From Amborella trichopoda (Eukaryota; Streptophyta; Magnoliopsida; Amborellales; Amborellaceae): a stretch of DNA of 64,000 nt. The notes under the pieces were generated by a model. That model saw only the letters and a program-made list of their open reading frames with translations, did no database searches and had not been told where the DNA came from. Location of the stretch: positions 409,076-473,075 of the forward strand of contig NW_006497560.1 of the NCBI RefSeq assembly GCF_000471905.2, read 5' to 3'. Of this stretch, positions 46,400 through 57,933 are shown one piece after another. The position numbers and the translations under genes were made by a program. How positions within the stretch are numbered: the stretch's first letter is position 1; each line of letters begins with the position of its first letter.

Positions 46400-49300
46400 A
46401 TGGATGAGTCTTTAGGTGCCATTCCAAATGTGACGAATCTCCCACGAGAAGGGGAGCTTGGTACTGCTGCATTCGCCGGCGAAAGCTTGGTAAGAGGTGA
46501 GCCAATCTGGCTCACCGAGGCCTTATGTGAACCAATGTGGCCCTTGAGCGTCACCTTTGTGAGCGCCCCTGTCCAGTTGGTGACGAGGGAAGATAATAAT
46601 GGGAATGTGAGTATAGAAGAAGGGGTCATCCTTCTTCATTGCCTGCATCGAAACATAACCTCTATCTCGAGCTTGCCAACTTTGGGCAAGCGGATTGTAG
46701 AAACCCAGGGCATGAAATGGTCTCCTTCCAGCTTGCGGGTACAAGGAGAGCACCAGTACCTGAGGGAGTACTCCTCGTGGACCATGAAGGTGTTGAGGTG
46801 TTTCAGAAATACCTTGAGACGAGCTTCCTTGGTGGCTACCCTTCAGTGCTCGGTGGGCTATTAAGATCGTTGTTCAAACATGGTCAAAGTGTTGTTGGAG
46901 ACATGAAGCCATGCTAGCAACACATGGCTGCTCGGTCATGGGGAGGCAAGGATGTCGTTGATGAACCTGCACTTTGTTAGTGGGCTGCCACTCTTTGGTG
47001 TTATGTACGATGAGTTTATTCCCCCAAACACAGTCATTTTTTGAGGGGAGAAAGTAGGTAAAGAAGCCCCACCGACTGAGCTTCGAGAATTATTTGAGAT
47101 CTACCAACGGCCTTTTGATGAGCCCAAAAGTGGGCGAGTCACCTTCGCCAAATGGGTAACGTTCTTCTTCGGTGACTATACAGATGAAGTTGGTCCGTTG
47201 CTAATAAAAGAGGGGAAGGAAACCCCCCAGTTTTCGAGCTACGACATAAGAATGAGCACATGTACTTGGCAGCTTACTTGGTGCTCTTCTTATGTAAATT
47301 TGCCTTGTCAAGAGGGGCAGACGTCATTCGTCCCGGCACTTTTTATGTGGCCTGCGACATGGCGTGAGGGAAGGAGTACACACTCACACAGCTCGTTCTG
47401 TACAGTATTTATCATGGCTTGGGAGCCATTTCCAGGGGAAGGAAGTATCAAGGGGATGAAGTAGGGAATGGCATCGTAGATGGCGAGGCCTTCCCAAGAG
47501 ATTTCAAGACTCCTTTCCTAGTCTATTATGTGTATGGATGGCTTAGAGCTTACTTCTCAGACACATACCTTAGAACCAAAGAATTAGAGGACATTGTGTG
47601 CCCATTTTTGCTAAAGATTGCTGGGCAGAGGGCAATTTTTCATCCCCTAGGCCACGCGTGTAGCTTGATCTTCAATGATCACCTCCACATGACGCGGGTG
47701 GCGTTCCCAGATGGAGGTCTCATAGATCGTGCGTATGTGGATGAGCTGGGCCACCACCTAGATGGTGACTTCACCAGCCCAAAAGAATTGATGTTTATGT
47801 TGAGTGTGAGAGGCGGAGATCTTACCTATCACACTATCCATGACGCGAAGCTTAAGGCTACTTTCCTTATCGGTTTGCCCAGCAGCATGGGCTGGATCAG
47901 GGCTGCCCGTTCTCCATATTCTTTGAGAAGCGGCATAGCAAGGAAGCCCGTCCGAAGAAGGACGAGTTGGGAGCCCTCATGGAGATTTGACTCTCGAGGC
48001 ACATTCGCACCACCTGGGCCACATGCTTTGAGACCACCAAGGTCAATAAGTATGTAAATGGTACGGGCAACCGAGGCCCACGAGCACTGGCGGAGGATCA
48101 CAAACAAGGGGTACTAGGACATGGAGCACCCTTGGAAAGGGGAGGGTAACTATTGAAGCCAAGATACAAGACAGTGGAAAATGGCTATGACCCCTCCCCT
48201 AGGCGAACTGTTTACACTAGGCTTCCCTCATGATTGGCGCATGCTCGGGCGGCCTCGCCAGACTGCCGTGGATGAGTCTTTGCCGCGGTTCCTCAATATA
48301 GAGAAAGGGACAGAGAGTGTTTTTGACAACCTCTATTCCATCTTCAAATGGAAGGAAAGCCGCAAAGTCCCGAGGCACGATGGGCGTCCGTCCAAGATTT
48401 GAATGAGTTGATATGGAGCGACACTCATAACAAGTTAGTCCCCAGTTCTTCTAAGTCTGGCACCTCGAAGGCTGCTGTGATCAAGCAAACAAAAGGAAAG
48501 AAGAGGAAGCGGGCTGCCCCAGTGATTCCTCGTACTTCGGCCAGGAAGGTGACCAAGACTTCTGGGCATAAAGGGCGTAAGGCTCCAGTGGTTCGTGAGT
48601 TAGAAGGAGGCTCCTCGCCTTCGTCTACTTTGGAGGGCTACATGTCTCCTGCTATTTCTACGTCGTCGTCTGCTCTTGAGGCTTCGCCTTCTCCATCTCC
48701 TGAACTTTCTCCTAGCCCTTCGAAGGCTCAAGCCAGCATCTGAGGCCCACTACCCCAATCGAAATCTGTTTGGATCGGGTAACGACATCTGCGGCCGAAG
48801 GGGAGGGCTCAGTCTCGATGGTGGTAAATGAGAATGATGAGGCTGGCCTTGATGAGACTGGTGCTGACGAGGCGGCGGAGGCAGAGAGGCCTCTAGAACT
48901 CTGTCGGTTGCCGTGCCTACCGAGAAAAGGGGAACCCTGGTAGAGAATGCGCCCGAAGTCCTTCCTTACTTTGACAGTGTTCCTAATGAGCTGGAGGGAT
49001 GGAGGGTGAAGGCCCTGCAAGCAGAAAAGACCGTACGACATATAGAGGGCTCACGGCTAGAGTCATTGGAGGCTTCCCTAGTACAGAACCGAGAGCTAGT
49101 AAAGGTCCAAGTAGGGGAAATGGAGGCTACTGTCTCTTAGAAGTCTGCCCTTACTGAGAAGGCTGTAACACGTAAGAACAAGGTGCAAGCCTTGAAGATG
49201 AAAATTGTCAAATGGACATAGGAGCACGTTAGGTTGGAGGAGGAAACGACAGTTTAAGAGGTCGAGGATAAGGAACAGGGCCAAAAGGTGTTGGAACTAG

Positions 49301-49500
49301 AGTACTCCTTGGGAGAGCAGCTAGCCTTAGTGGAGCACGAGGCGGGGCTAATGGTTGACTTGAGAGTGGGCATCGAGCAAGCGAGAGCCTTGGCTGATGA
49401 GTGCAAGGGAAGGGTCAATGAGATCATTGACCATTTTTTATGGCATCTCCTTTCTATTTTCCTCTTTATTATAAAGAAACGACATTTTTGATGAATGAAA
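46400..49500 (+). pseudogene. Antisense gene block in element 5, plant-mobile-domain-like
   Basis: Plus-strand frames lie opposite to the element's own genes. The frame at 46639-46917 contains GVLLVDHEGVEVFQKYLETS and GGYPSVLGGLLRSLF. The frame at 47419-48057 contains FPRDFKTPFLVYYVYGWLRA and a SIYHGLGAIS-like segment just before it. The overall pattern resembles the plant mobile domain (PF10536) as found in transposon-linked and MAIN/MAIL-type proteins. The frame at 48348-48743 has a basic KGKKRKR nuclear-signal-like motif and Ser/Pro runs. Frames at 48913-49140 and 49288-49491 look like coiled coil. Extra ORFs, sense or antisense, are known in Tat-lineage elements. The block is broken, with several breaks. 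The domain call is by eye. Confidence 0.55.
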
Positions 49501-49565
49501 TAGTTCTTTTTCTTGTTTATGCAATGCATGTCTCTTATTTTTCTTTCTTTTCTATTTCATTGCTT

Positions 49566-50042
49566 TCACCCTTTCATAGTTTGAGAAAAAAAAGAATAGC
49601 CCACTCCTTGCTTCGTCTTGTGGCAGCCTACCATGGCTTCAATGACCTCGAATGGGGGAGTAGTTGTTTCCTTGCCCCTTAGTATTTGATTGGACAGGGG
49701 CTCATAATTCATTGTTCTCATGATTTGATGAGCCTGCTTACTGTAAATGCTCCAGTCTGGGTGAGCCTTGGCTTCGATTCGAGATACATTGGTTTTGAGC
49801 TCGTCATAAGTCTTAGTCTCAAGGACAAACCCCTTTAAGTACTTTGAAGCGACACGCATAACCTCCAATTGACTTTGGAGGTTACGAACCTCGCTTTGCA
49901 GCACTGCCATGGGGTCTTGTTCCTGAGAGCCAAAGGGATGACTCTCGTCTACCTGTATTTCTTCGACAACCCCTGAGAAGTGTAAGACCTTCTTTTGCCT
50001 ACTGATGATCCCCTTGGTCAAGGAGGATGAAACTTGGAGCAC
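49566..50042 (-). pseudogene. Post-protease tail of element 5
   Basis: A 158-codon minus-strand frame contains AVLQSEVRNLQSQLEVMRVA and HQIMRTMNYEPLSNQ. It matches the tail of element 2 at 3833-4060. It has a heptad-like stretch but no known domain. The same segment is not seen in element 3, so it marks the gag-protease subfamily. It lies next to, and runs toward the end of, the antisense block. Fossil. Confidence 0.65.
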
Positions 50043-50395
50043 CTTCCTTAGTGGTTGGTATGCCAGTTATGCTTCTAGAAGAGCGAAGAGGACATGTAGG
50101 ACCTTTTGCTGGTTCGATGTATAAGTGACCCTCGGTACTGGAAGGTCTACCTCTAGGGCTTCCTCAAGCTCAGGAGTTGCTTCTAGCTCGCCGTTTTACT
50201 CTGAAAAATTAGAAGTAGAGGGGGTGAGGTTCATCTTTGACAGAGGATACCATGACCTCAGAGAGGTGACAAGGTATACACGAGTAGATCGGAGTCAAAG
50301 GGAGGATCTTGCCCTATCTTTTCTCCTCTTTGAACATGTCCGTGATCATTTGCCTAGACCTTCAACGTCATCATGGGACGAGGGTCCTGTCTCTC

Positions 50396-51205
50396 TCACA
50401 GGCCTCCAATCATCGTCCTTTGACTTTCTGGTGCTGGAAGGTTTGTGAAATAGTACTTGGCGTCGATATAGTGAGTCTCAACTATAAAGAACGGTCTTTT
50501 ATCAGCATAGACCATGTGCTGTCTCTCATCTCGGCTGTGTTTGAAGCATTGGTGAAGCATGGAAGGAACCACGGCCTGATTGTGAAGCCAAGGATGACCA
50601 AGCAGGACGTTGTAAGAGGTATTGATGTTGATTACATGGAACTGAGTGTAATCGTTGAGGTCACCAATCTTGAGTTGAAGGCGCACTGTGCCAACTGGCT
50701 TCTCTCTTGATTGGTTGAAACCTTGCATGGTGATGTGGGTAAGAGTGAGGTTGTCAAACCCTAATCCCAATTGGGTGAGGATCCTTCTTGGGATCAGGTT
50801 GACTCTTGACCCTCCATCTAGCATGATTCTATTGTTAGGGTAGGCATGTAATTCACCGTTCACGAAGAGGGGGCGGTTGCGGAAATTGCCTCCCAACTGA
50901 AGGTCGTCTTCAGAAAAAGAGATTGCCAAGCACCCACTTAGGATGGCTGGGTCAACCTCAAAGGGCTCCACTTTGATCTCATATACCTCTGGGTTAGAAA
51001 GAGCTTGCACCAGGGCCATATGATAATCTCTAGACAGCAGGAGGGCATCATAGATACTTAGAAGGGCTGGAAGATTTCTCAAGTGCCTAATTACATTATA
51101 TTTCTCTTTATCCTCATTAGTCTTATGTGTTCTTGATCCAATCATTGGGGTAGGTGGTAGGGTAGGTTTAGGAACAAGCTTTGGTTGGGTTTTGGTTTGT
51201 GGCAC
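50396..51205 (-). pseudogene. Protease region of element 5
   Basis: This is a 269-codon open frame. Near residue 125 it has IMLDGGSRVNLIPRRILTQL, a D-G-G-S retropepsin active-site type used by plant Tat-like proteases, and about 80 residues later NVLLGHPWLHNQ, the conserved end of the fold. The upstream part has YNVIRHLRNLPALLSIYDAL. It is the best-preserved frame of this element. Fossil as part of a broken element. Confidence 0.85.
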
Positions 51206-51510
51206 TGGCTGACTTTGTTGCTCAGCTGATGCGGTATGGGTTGATGGGGAAGTAATATGGGCATGTATTAAGGATGTAGATATTTAGGTTTAAGGTTCAG
51301 GGGAAAGTGAAGGATCAGGAAACTTGACGGCCTTGAGCTTTTGAGGTATGGGCTGTAGTTTCTTTCTCAATCTTAGACCCATTTGCCCCATGGTTGCTGG
51401 TACTTCCAAGATTTGCACCATGTGGAGGCCTCTTTGGAATAGAAGCCTGAAGATGACTTGGTTTTGGCTCGAGTTGACAGGGCGTTGGCGACTGTCGAGA
51501 ATTCAGCTGC

Positions 51511-52737
51511 CTAGGTCAACATCTCTTTGAGGCGCTCTTGCTGTGGCCAGGTGAGGTTCGTTAACTCTCTGTTTAAAGTGTCGAAGTCTGAGCAACGTCG
51601 AGCTACACTTGTGGAGAAAATAGAGGAGGAGAGAGTAGAAGAAGAGTTAGATCGTTTCGGGTAGCTTTTTACGTCGTCACCGAAACTGGACGTGTACAGG
51701 GGGTATTTTAGGTCTTGCCCTGGCTTTGACTGTTGTGGGGTACTTTTAGTGTCGTCACCCATATTGGAGGAATCCCGAGCGGCTGGTGGCTCAGGGATGT
51801 CTGCCTGATTGGACGAGAGGATAAGGTGAGTTGCGCCTGGGATGAAGCCTTGCAAGGTCGGTAGTGGAGGAAGGGGCCTGAGGAACTCTTCCTCTATTGG
51901 TGGCTGAGGGATGGGATTCCTTTGGTGGGCTGACCTTGGTGTCTGTTGTCTCCTTCTGGATCCCTGAGGGGGTGTTTGGACCGCTCTCTCTAGTTGGTGA
52001 GTAGTCCTAGCTTGATGGATCGCTTCACGCTTCAAGCTTCAAGGACTTGAGCCCACTTCTCCCATAGTAGACTTCCCAGGGCTGAGAGGTCGAGGGCTCT
52101 GAAGAGTCTAGTGTATGCTCGTGAGGGGCTTGTAGTGTGACTTCCTCTTGAACGGGCGCGACGGCCTAGACACGTTCTTGGAGAACCGCACAAACAATGT
52201 GGCCTTGCTGGAATTTCTCCACGACTATAGCTTCGAACCGAGAGCACTCGTTGAGTTCGTGTCCCTATACTTGGTGATAAGGGCACCAGAGTTTTTTCGT
52301 GCCCTAAGCAAGCCGCTTAAGCTGCCTGGCGGGTTTGAGAGTGACTAGGCCCCATTGGAGCATCGCCTCGAAGAGGGTCTGTAGAGGATCTGATCCCACG
52401 TTTCCTTGGGAAGGCACCGGGAGGTCTTCTTGCACAGGCAGAAGAGGGACTTGAGGGCATCCTCCTATGTTTCCTTGAACTTCTGCTGCATCTTCTCTGC
52501 TATAAGCTTATGGAAGTTGGTGCACTCACTGACGTCATCTCCTCGTATCTGGTGATATGCGCACCAGAGGTTCTCGGTTCCCAGAGGTAAGAACTTGGGC
52601 TGCCTCGTCGGCTTGCGAGTGATGAGTCCTTTTTCGAGAATTATGGAGAAAAATATACAGAGAATAGCAGGTGCCTCATCACCCTCTTGGATCGTGACTA
52701 TGTGAGAAGCCTCAGCTGTTCCGAACGCTTTCTTCAA
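51511..52737 (-). pseudogene. gag-protease linker of element 5
   Basis: The frame at 51511-52035 has PPIEEEFLRPLPPLPTLQGF, SSNMGDDTKSTPQQS and RRCSDFDTLNRELTNLT segments shared with element 3. The frame at 52465-52737 has the histidine/cysteine-type module LWCAYHQIRGDDVSECTNFH. These are the gag C-terminal and linker parts. Fossil. Confidence 0.75.
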
Positions 52738-53045
52738 CTCTTCGAGCCTTATCTGACCCTTGTTGATAAGGGCTTCGATAGTGTCGTTGAGCTTATAGCA
52801 GTCGTGAGTAGGGTGTCCTACTTTCCTATGATACGTGCACTACTTCTCATTCGTCTCCTGCCTAGCTGACTCTACAATGTTGGCCTCCTGCAGCTGGATC
52901 ATGTTTTGTTCTAAAAAGTAGTCTAAGAAATGTAAGCGTCCACACCTTGTCGAAGGGGTAAAGTTTATTCTGGTGCTGGATCCAGAAGTCATTTCGCTTA
53001 GTACTTTTAAGGGGCGGGACGCTATTATATGACTGTTGCTTGCCT

Positions 53046-54760
53046 CTAGTTTGAGGCGTCTGTGCCTTGGAGAGTTCTAAGAGGAGCCGGGCTCTTAGTG
53101 TCAGTCACGGTGATGGCTTCGTTGATCACTACTTTTTGGTTGCCTCGACTGTTGGAGCGAGAGTTTGAACTGGAGGGTTGCTGACAAAGGCTACCGTGGT
53201 GCTTGAACAACTCCTCAATACGAATTGTGTTAGAGATGAGCTCTGACATGGAGGGTGGATTGGATGCCTCGACATGCAGGGCGATCTCAGAAAACATGTT
53301 CCACATGCAGGTCTGGACCGCTTCCTTCTCAGTCATGGGAGTGGCCTGGAATTGCTAACTCTCGCCATTGGGTGATGAACTTGTCAACTGGTTCACCAGG
53401 ATCTTGCATCAAGATGAAGAGTTCGATGGTCTCCACATTCCTTTGGACTTCGTAGAAGCTTTAGTAAAACAATTGCTCCATCTCTTTCCATGTGTATAAC
53501 GAGTTGGGAGGCAGCCGAGCATACCACTGGAAGGCTGGCCTTTCAAGAGTTTCGACGAATTGGCGAAGGAGGAGTCGACTGTCAGTTGCCATCTCTCGAC
53601 AGGCCACCTGGAAGTGAGCAGTATGCTAGTGCGGAGACGTAGTACCATTGAACAGGGGAAGCTTCCCCTTTTGATAGTTCGGAGGGAAGGGTACTTGGTC
53701 AATTTACTAAGGGTATGGCTTCCGGTAGAGCGACGCCTCTTGCATTCCTAGGACCTTGTTCTTGAGGCTATGGGCCACCATAGCATCTATGTCGGTTTGG
53801 GAGACCCCGTGGGAGGCAAAACTATATTGGGAGACCGGTGGGGGTGTTTGCCTAGGAGCCGTGTCCTCACCGATCGGGGAATCGGTCTCATGGTGAGAAG
53901 AAGTGAGCCTAGAGGCTTTTAGGCGTTCCATCATTTCAAGGATGGATTGCATCATTACCTCGAACTTGGTCATTCTATCCTCCTGAGCTTCGTTGGGGTC
54001 ATTGATTACCATGACACTGATCGCCTCCTCTAGAGGAGTAGTGGAACACCGGGGTCAATGAGTCATGGATGGCAAGTCTGTTTGTAGGGGCTCAGTTTTC
54101 CCCCATTGAACTCGAGTCTTGTATGTCGATCTTGTGAGGACCGGTTCTCGACAGTCTTAGGACCATGGCTTCTGGGCAGTGACGACCCAACAATACTCTT
54201 GGACTCACTCAGGTTCTGGAGTTTGAAGAGGGAAAAAGGGATTACGAGGCAAGATGTCATCAAGGGTGGCGACCTCGGCTTCCTTGGAGGCTTCCTTGGT
54301 CAGGATCTGAAGACCTCTCTTCTGCTTAACCCTGAGACAGTTGTGGACTTCATTCCAGAACCGAGCCTGAGACCTGTTCTGCCCTGCCTTCTTTGAACAT
54401 GCAAGGGTTGTATCTATGACTTGGAGTAAGGAGTGGGATCCAAGGATAGAAGGCAGCCTGGGTTTCTGCCTTAGAGGTTGGAGACCTTTGTCTGACATCA
54501 AGACGTTGCCCTGAGTTCCTTTATGGGGACCATGTGCATGGCTAACTTGAGGCTAGCTCAAGATGGTACTCTTAGGGAAGACCTTTGAGTACCAGTGCTC
54601 GAGGTGCTTGACTGGTGTCAGGCGAGCGACAGAGGAAGTAGCTGGTTTATAACTCCGCCTGAGTCTAGATCGGGGAGGAACTTGGGAAAGAGGTGCATGT
54701 GCACCTTTGGGGTTAGTCTTCTGGGTGACTTGGGGTCAACCCGAGCTCGGTCAATTGGTT
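53046..54760 (-). pseudogene. gag of element 5
   Basis: Minus-strand frames include ALHVEASNPPSMSELIS (53046-53336), VSQTDIDAMVAHSLKNKVLG and ASLYRKPYP (53707-54012) and an RNPFFPLQTPEPE end (54205-54501). These match the gag of elements 1, 2 and 3. The N-terminal side runs to the start of the LTR remnant. Fossil with several breaks. Confidence 0.8.
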
Positions 54761-54822
54761 TCACCTTGGGAGGTCGAGACCCACGAGCTTGTATTTGTGA
54801 GGGATGAGGAGGTCGAGACCCA

Positions 54823-55311
54823 GGAGAAACTGTATTAAGTAAAAACTCTCTCTTTTGTGAAAGGTTGAGTCCTTTTGTGCGTACAATGTCCCTTCAATGG
54901 TGTAGAGTTGCAAGGTGGCCGTACGGGAATAGCGTGCAACTCCTCCTATTTCCCTCTTTTGCCAAAAACTTCTTCTTAGAGTGTCCGTTCGAGTTGAAAT
55001 TTGACCCCAAGGGGTTTTGAATAGTGTCGGATCCAATGGCGGTGATCCCAAAACAAATTTAGACACCAAGAATGTAACTCTAGTTATAGGGTTTGTTTTA
55101 GGGTACTAGAGGTCGATTTTGTCGGATCTGTTTCTTAGTCTGCACTACCTTAGACAAGTCAGAATGCACTGAAACTTGGCGGGAGAATTTTGAGAGATCT
55201 CATGAAGGTCTTGCCCAGTTCCTGGGCTATTATGAGACTGTCGACATTTCCACTACTTGCAAGGCTTTTATTGAGCAGGGGCCCCACGATGATGAAAAAT
55301 ATCTTCCAACA
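54823..55311 (-). repeat. Partial 5' LTR of element 5
   Basis: This aligns with parts of 40632-43416 and shares the same outer end ATATCTTCCAACA followed by the CTTGT duplication. It is much shorter than the other LTR, and a primer-binding site is not seen. Confidence 0.85.
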
Positions 55312-55316
55312 CTTGT
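55312..55316. repeat. Target-site duplication of element 5 (right)
   Basis: CTTGT, identical to 40627-40631. Confidence 0.95.
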
Positions 55317-56190
55317 GTGGGCCATGCAAAAGTTAAGACACTATGTCTTATCTCATTCAGTCAATTTCATCTAAAAAATACACCCACTCAAGCACCTATT
55401 GGAGAAACTAGTTCTGACTGGACGTTTAGCGAAGTGGAGAATGCTATTGAGCGTTCGAGATCGAATATGTTACTCAAAAATCAATCAAAGGACAAGCCAT
55501 TGTTGACCACTTAGCTGAACACGCACTGCCAGGTAACACTCTCATCAACACGGATCTCCCTGATGAGAATCTCTTCACAATTGATGAATCAATTTGGGAG
55601 CTATACTTCGATGGTGCAAGGAATGAATACGGGTCAAGTATAAGAGTCATACTATACTCACCCGAGAAGATTTTAATGCCAACAGCCATCATATTGAATT
55701 TCCCATGTACCAATAACGTTGCTGAATATGAAGCCTTGATAGCCGGGCTCGAGAACGCCATGGGAATGAAATTCCAAAAAATACTAGTGATTGGTGACTC
55801 CTAACTCATCATAAACCAAGTTCAAGGGATTTGAAAGGTGAAAGAAGTAAAACTCAAGCCCTATCAAGAAAAGGTGGAAAAGATGATCCTATATTTCAAG
55901 AAAATCACCTTTCAACATGTAACTAAGGAAAATAATCAGTTCATTGACGCCCTTGTGTTGCTTCAATGGTTGATATTCCTCCAGAAATCACCACGCTGCC
56001 ATTCTATATCAAGAACAAACATGATCCAGCCCCACCAAGGATCGAATAAGAGCAAGAATCAGAACGATGGGGAAGTGTCTCTTGTGGCTACATATGCGCT
56101 AATTAAGGCAAAACCATGGTTCCACGATGTTCTGTCCTTGTTGCAAGATGGGTTATACCCTGAAGAAGCCACCAAAAGGGATAAAGAAGT
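55317..56190 (+). pseudogene. RNase H and second RNase H of element 4
   Basis: Right of the element 5 insertion the plus strand resumes with WAMQKLRHYVLSHSVNF of the RT-linked RNase H. The second RNase H follows, with ELYFDGARNEYGSSI, CTNNVAEYEALIAGLENAM and ILVIGDS landmarks, and a frame at 55838-56197 covers its end and the start of the spacer to integrase. The dual arrangement assigns element 4 to the Tat-like branch. Fossil. Confidence 0.85.
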
Positions 56191-56206
56191 CATTTGAAGG
56201 TTTTCA

Positions 56207-57364
56207 ATGGGATTCTTAGTAAGAGGTGATCTCCTGTTCAAAAATTCCTTTGATGGCATCATTCTACGGTGTCTTGATCAGCCAGAAATCGACCAAGTAC
56301 TGACAGAGTTACACAATGAAGGAGGTCATTCTAGAGCATCTGCCTTAGCTCATAAAATCAGGTGCCGAGGCTATTACTGGACCACCATGGCTGAAGATTG
56401 TTGGAACTTCGTAAAGAGAAGTCCCAAATGTCAGCTTTATGGAGACCTCATCCATGCACCGTCCATATCACTCAACTCAACACCGCCTGTATGGCCCTTT
56501 GCCATGTGGGGTCTTGATATCATTAGAATGATCTCTTCGAAAGCCTCAAACGACCATCGTTTTATATTAACGACTATAGAGTACTTCACCAAGTGGGTAG
56601 AGGCCACATCATTTGTCAAAATTGAGGGACAACATGTTGTCCGTTTCATAAAGAACAATATTGTATTCAGGTTCAGTGTTTTTGAATCAATCATTACTGA
56701 CAATTGATCCAATCTCAAAAATGAAAAGGTCTCTAAGGTGTGCAAAAAGTTTGGGATAACGCATAAATTCTCCATACCTTACTACCCTTAAGGAAATGGA
56801 CAAGCAGAGGCTACAAATAAAGGACTTCTCAGAATTATAGACAGAATAATAGAAGGTGGCAAAGATTGGCATGAAAAGCTAAATGATGTGCTATGGGCCT
56901 ACCAGACAACTGAGAAGACTCCTATTGGCATGACCCCGTACTCATTGGTGTATAGTATGAAAGTAGTGTTACCCATTGAAGTTGAGATATCGTCTCACTT
57001 AGTGCTTATTCATAAAGATTCAGATGAGAAACAAAATATCGAAGCACAAATCGTTGCCCTCGTTAATTTGGATGAAAGACGACTATAAGCAACACAAAAT
57101 ATTGTTGCTTACCAGCGTAGAATCAAGAGGGCATACTAAAGTAAAGTTGTTCCTCGGCAGTTCAATGAAGGGAACATGGTACTCAAGAAAATATTCCACA
57201 CTTCTGCAAACCCACACCATTTAGGCAAGTTCAAACCTAATTGGGAGGGGCCATTTGTGGTCACCCGAGTGCACGTAGGCAATTCTTACAAGATCAAGAA
57301 TCAGGAGGGGTGCAAGCTCAAGGAACCCATTAATGCGATATATCTCATAAAATACTACCCGTAA
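56207..57364 (+). pseudogene. Integrase of element 4
   Basis: The frame at 56207-56707 contains the zinc-binding-type head (LHNEGGHSRASALAHKIRC, GYYWTTMAEDCWNFVKR) and the first catalytic region (MWGLDIIRMISS, FTKWVEATS). The frame at 56888-57088 contains LWAYQTTEKTPIGMTPYSLV. The frame at 57176-57364 contains PNWEGPFVVTRVHVGNSYKI and ends IYLIKYYP, the usual gypsy integrase end. Fossil with several breaks. Confidence 0.9.
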
Positions 57365-57915
57365 TGGGCTCAAAGGAGTGGTGAAAACCTGAAAAGGCAG
57401 CACAAAAAAAAAAAAATCTCCAAGAAGGAGCTTCTAATTAAAAAACACGCAAGTACAAACAAATACTTGCCAGATCCAACAATACGGCACAAGCAGACCC
57501 TGAGGACGAGGACTCCTCTTAAACCATGTAGGTTCCCAACAAAACTAACTCAGAAAGATGCGGGAGCGTGATATGAATGGAAAACCAAAGTGACTTTGAC
57601 GAATCCTGGAAGAACTACGAGACCTCTCCAAGATGGAAGCTCAGCAAGAATCCAGAGAACTCGTCATGGACCCGCGAAGCACAGGATGAAAGCTCCAAAG
57701 GTAAAAAGATAACTTCGAGACTTTTGAGTTCTCACGATCCCACAAGGAAATCATTTCATCATCTTTGGGTAAAAGAAAATAAAGAAAATGACCACCAAAG
57801 GGGCCACAGGTGGCAAAACTGTAAGGCCTGTCCCTTTTAAAAGTGCTTTTTCAATCTGATTGTTAAAACCATCCATTTCTAAAACCCTTTTAAGCTGTTA
57901 GTCGATTTGGCCTCG
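57365..57915 (+). other. 3' non-coding region of element 4
   Basis: This lies between the integrase end and the polypurine tract. It starts with a poly-A-like run near 57405. An 87-codon open frame at 57577-57840 has no recognised domain. I see nothing else. Confidence 0.6.
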
Positions 57916-57933
57916 TTCTCAAAGAGGGGCAAC
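57916..57933 (+). promoter_or_regulatory. Polypurine tract of element 4
   Basis: CTCAAAGAGGGGCAAC sits directly before the 3' LTR start TGTAGAC. It would prime plus-strand DNA synthesis. Confidence 0.85.

Larger units (their letters stand above)
40632..55311 (-). mobile_element. Element 5: inner gag-protease Tat-type element with antisense gene block (fossil)
   Basis: 14.7 kb, flanked by a perfect CTTGT duplication inside element 4. Minus-strand order: partial 5' LTR (55311-54823), gag, linker, protease, tail (to 49566), then a region with a plus-strand (antisense) coding block (49500-46400), a 3' repeat region and the 3' LTR (43416-40632). RT, RNase H and integrase are not seen. It shares gag, protease, tail and LTR words with element 2, so it would have depended on proteins from another element. 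LTR parts that can be compared differ by about 11-12% by eye. Broken, with many breaks. Confidence 0.9.

Noticed and set aside
49500-49566. Fusion of the antisense block with the protease tail
   Set aside because: The two lie on opposite strands and converge here; they are separate units.
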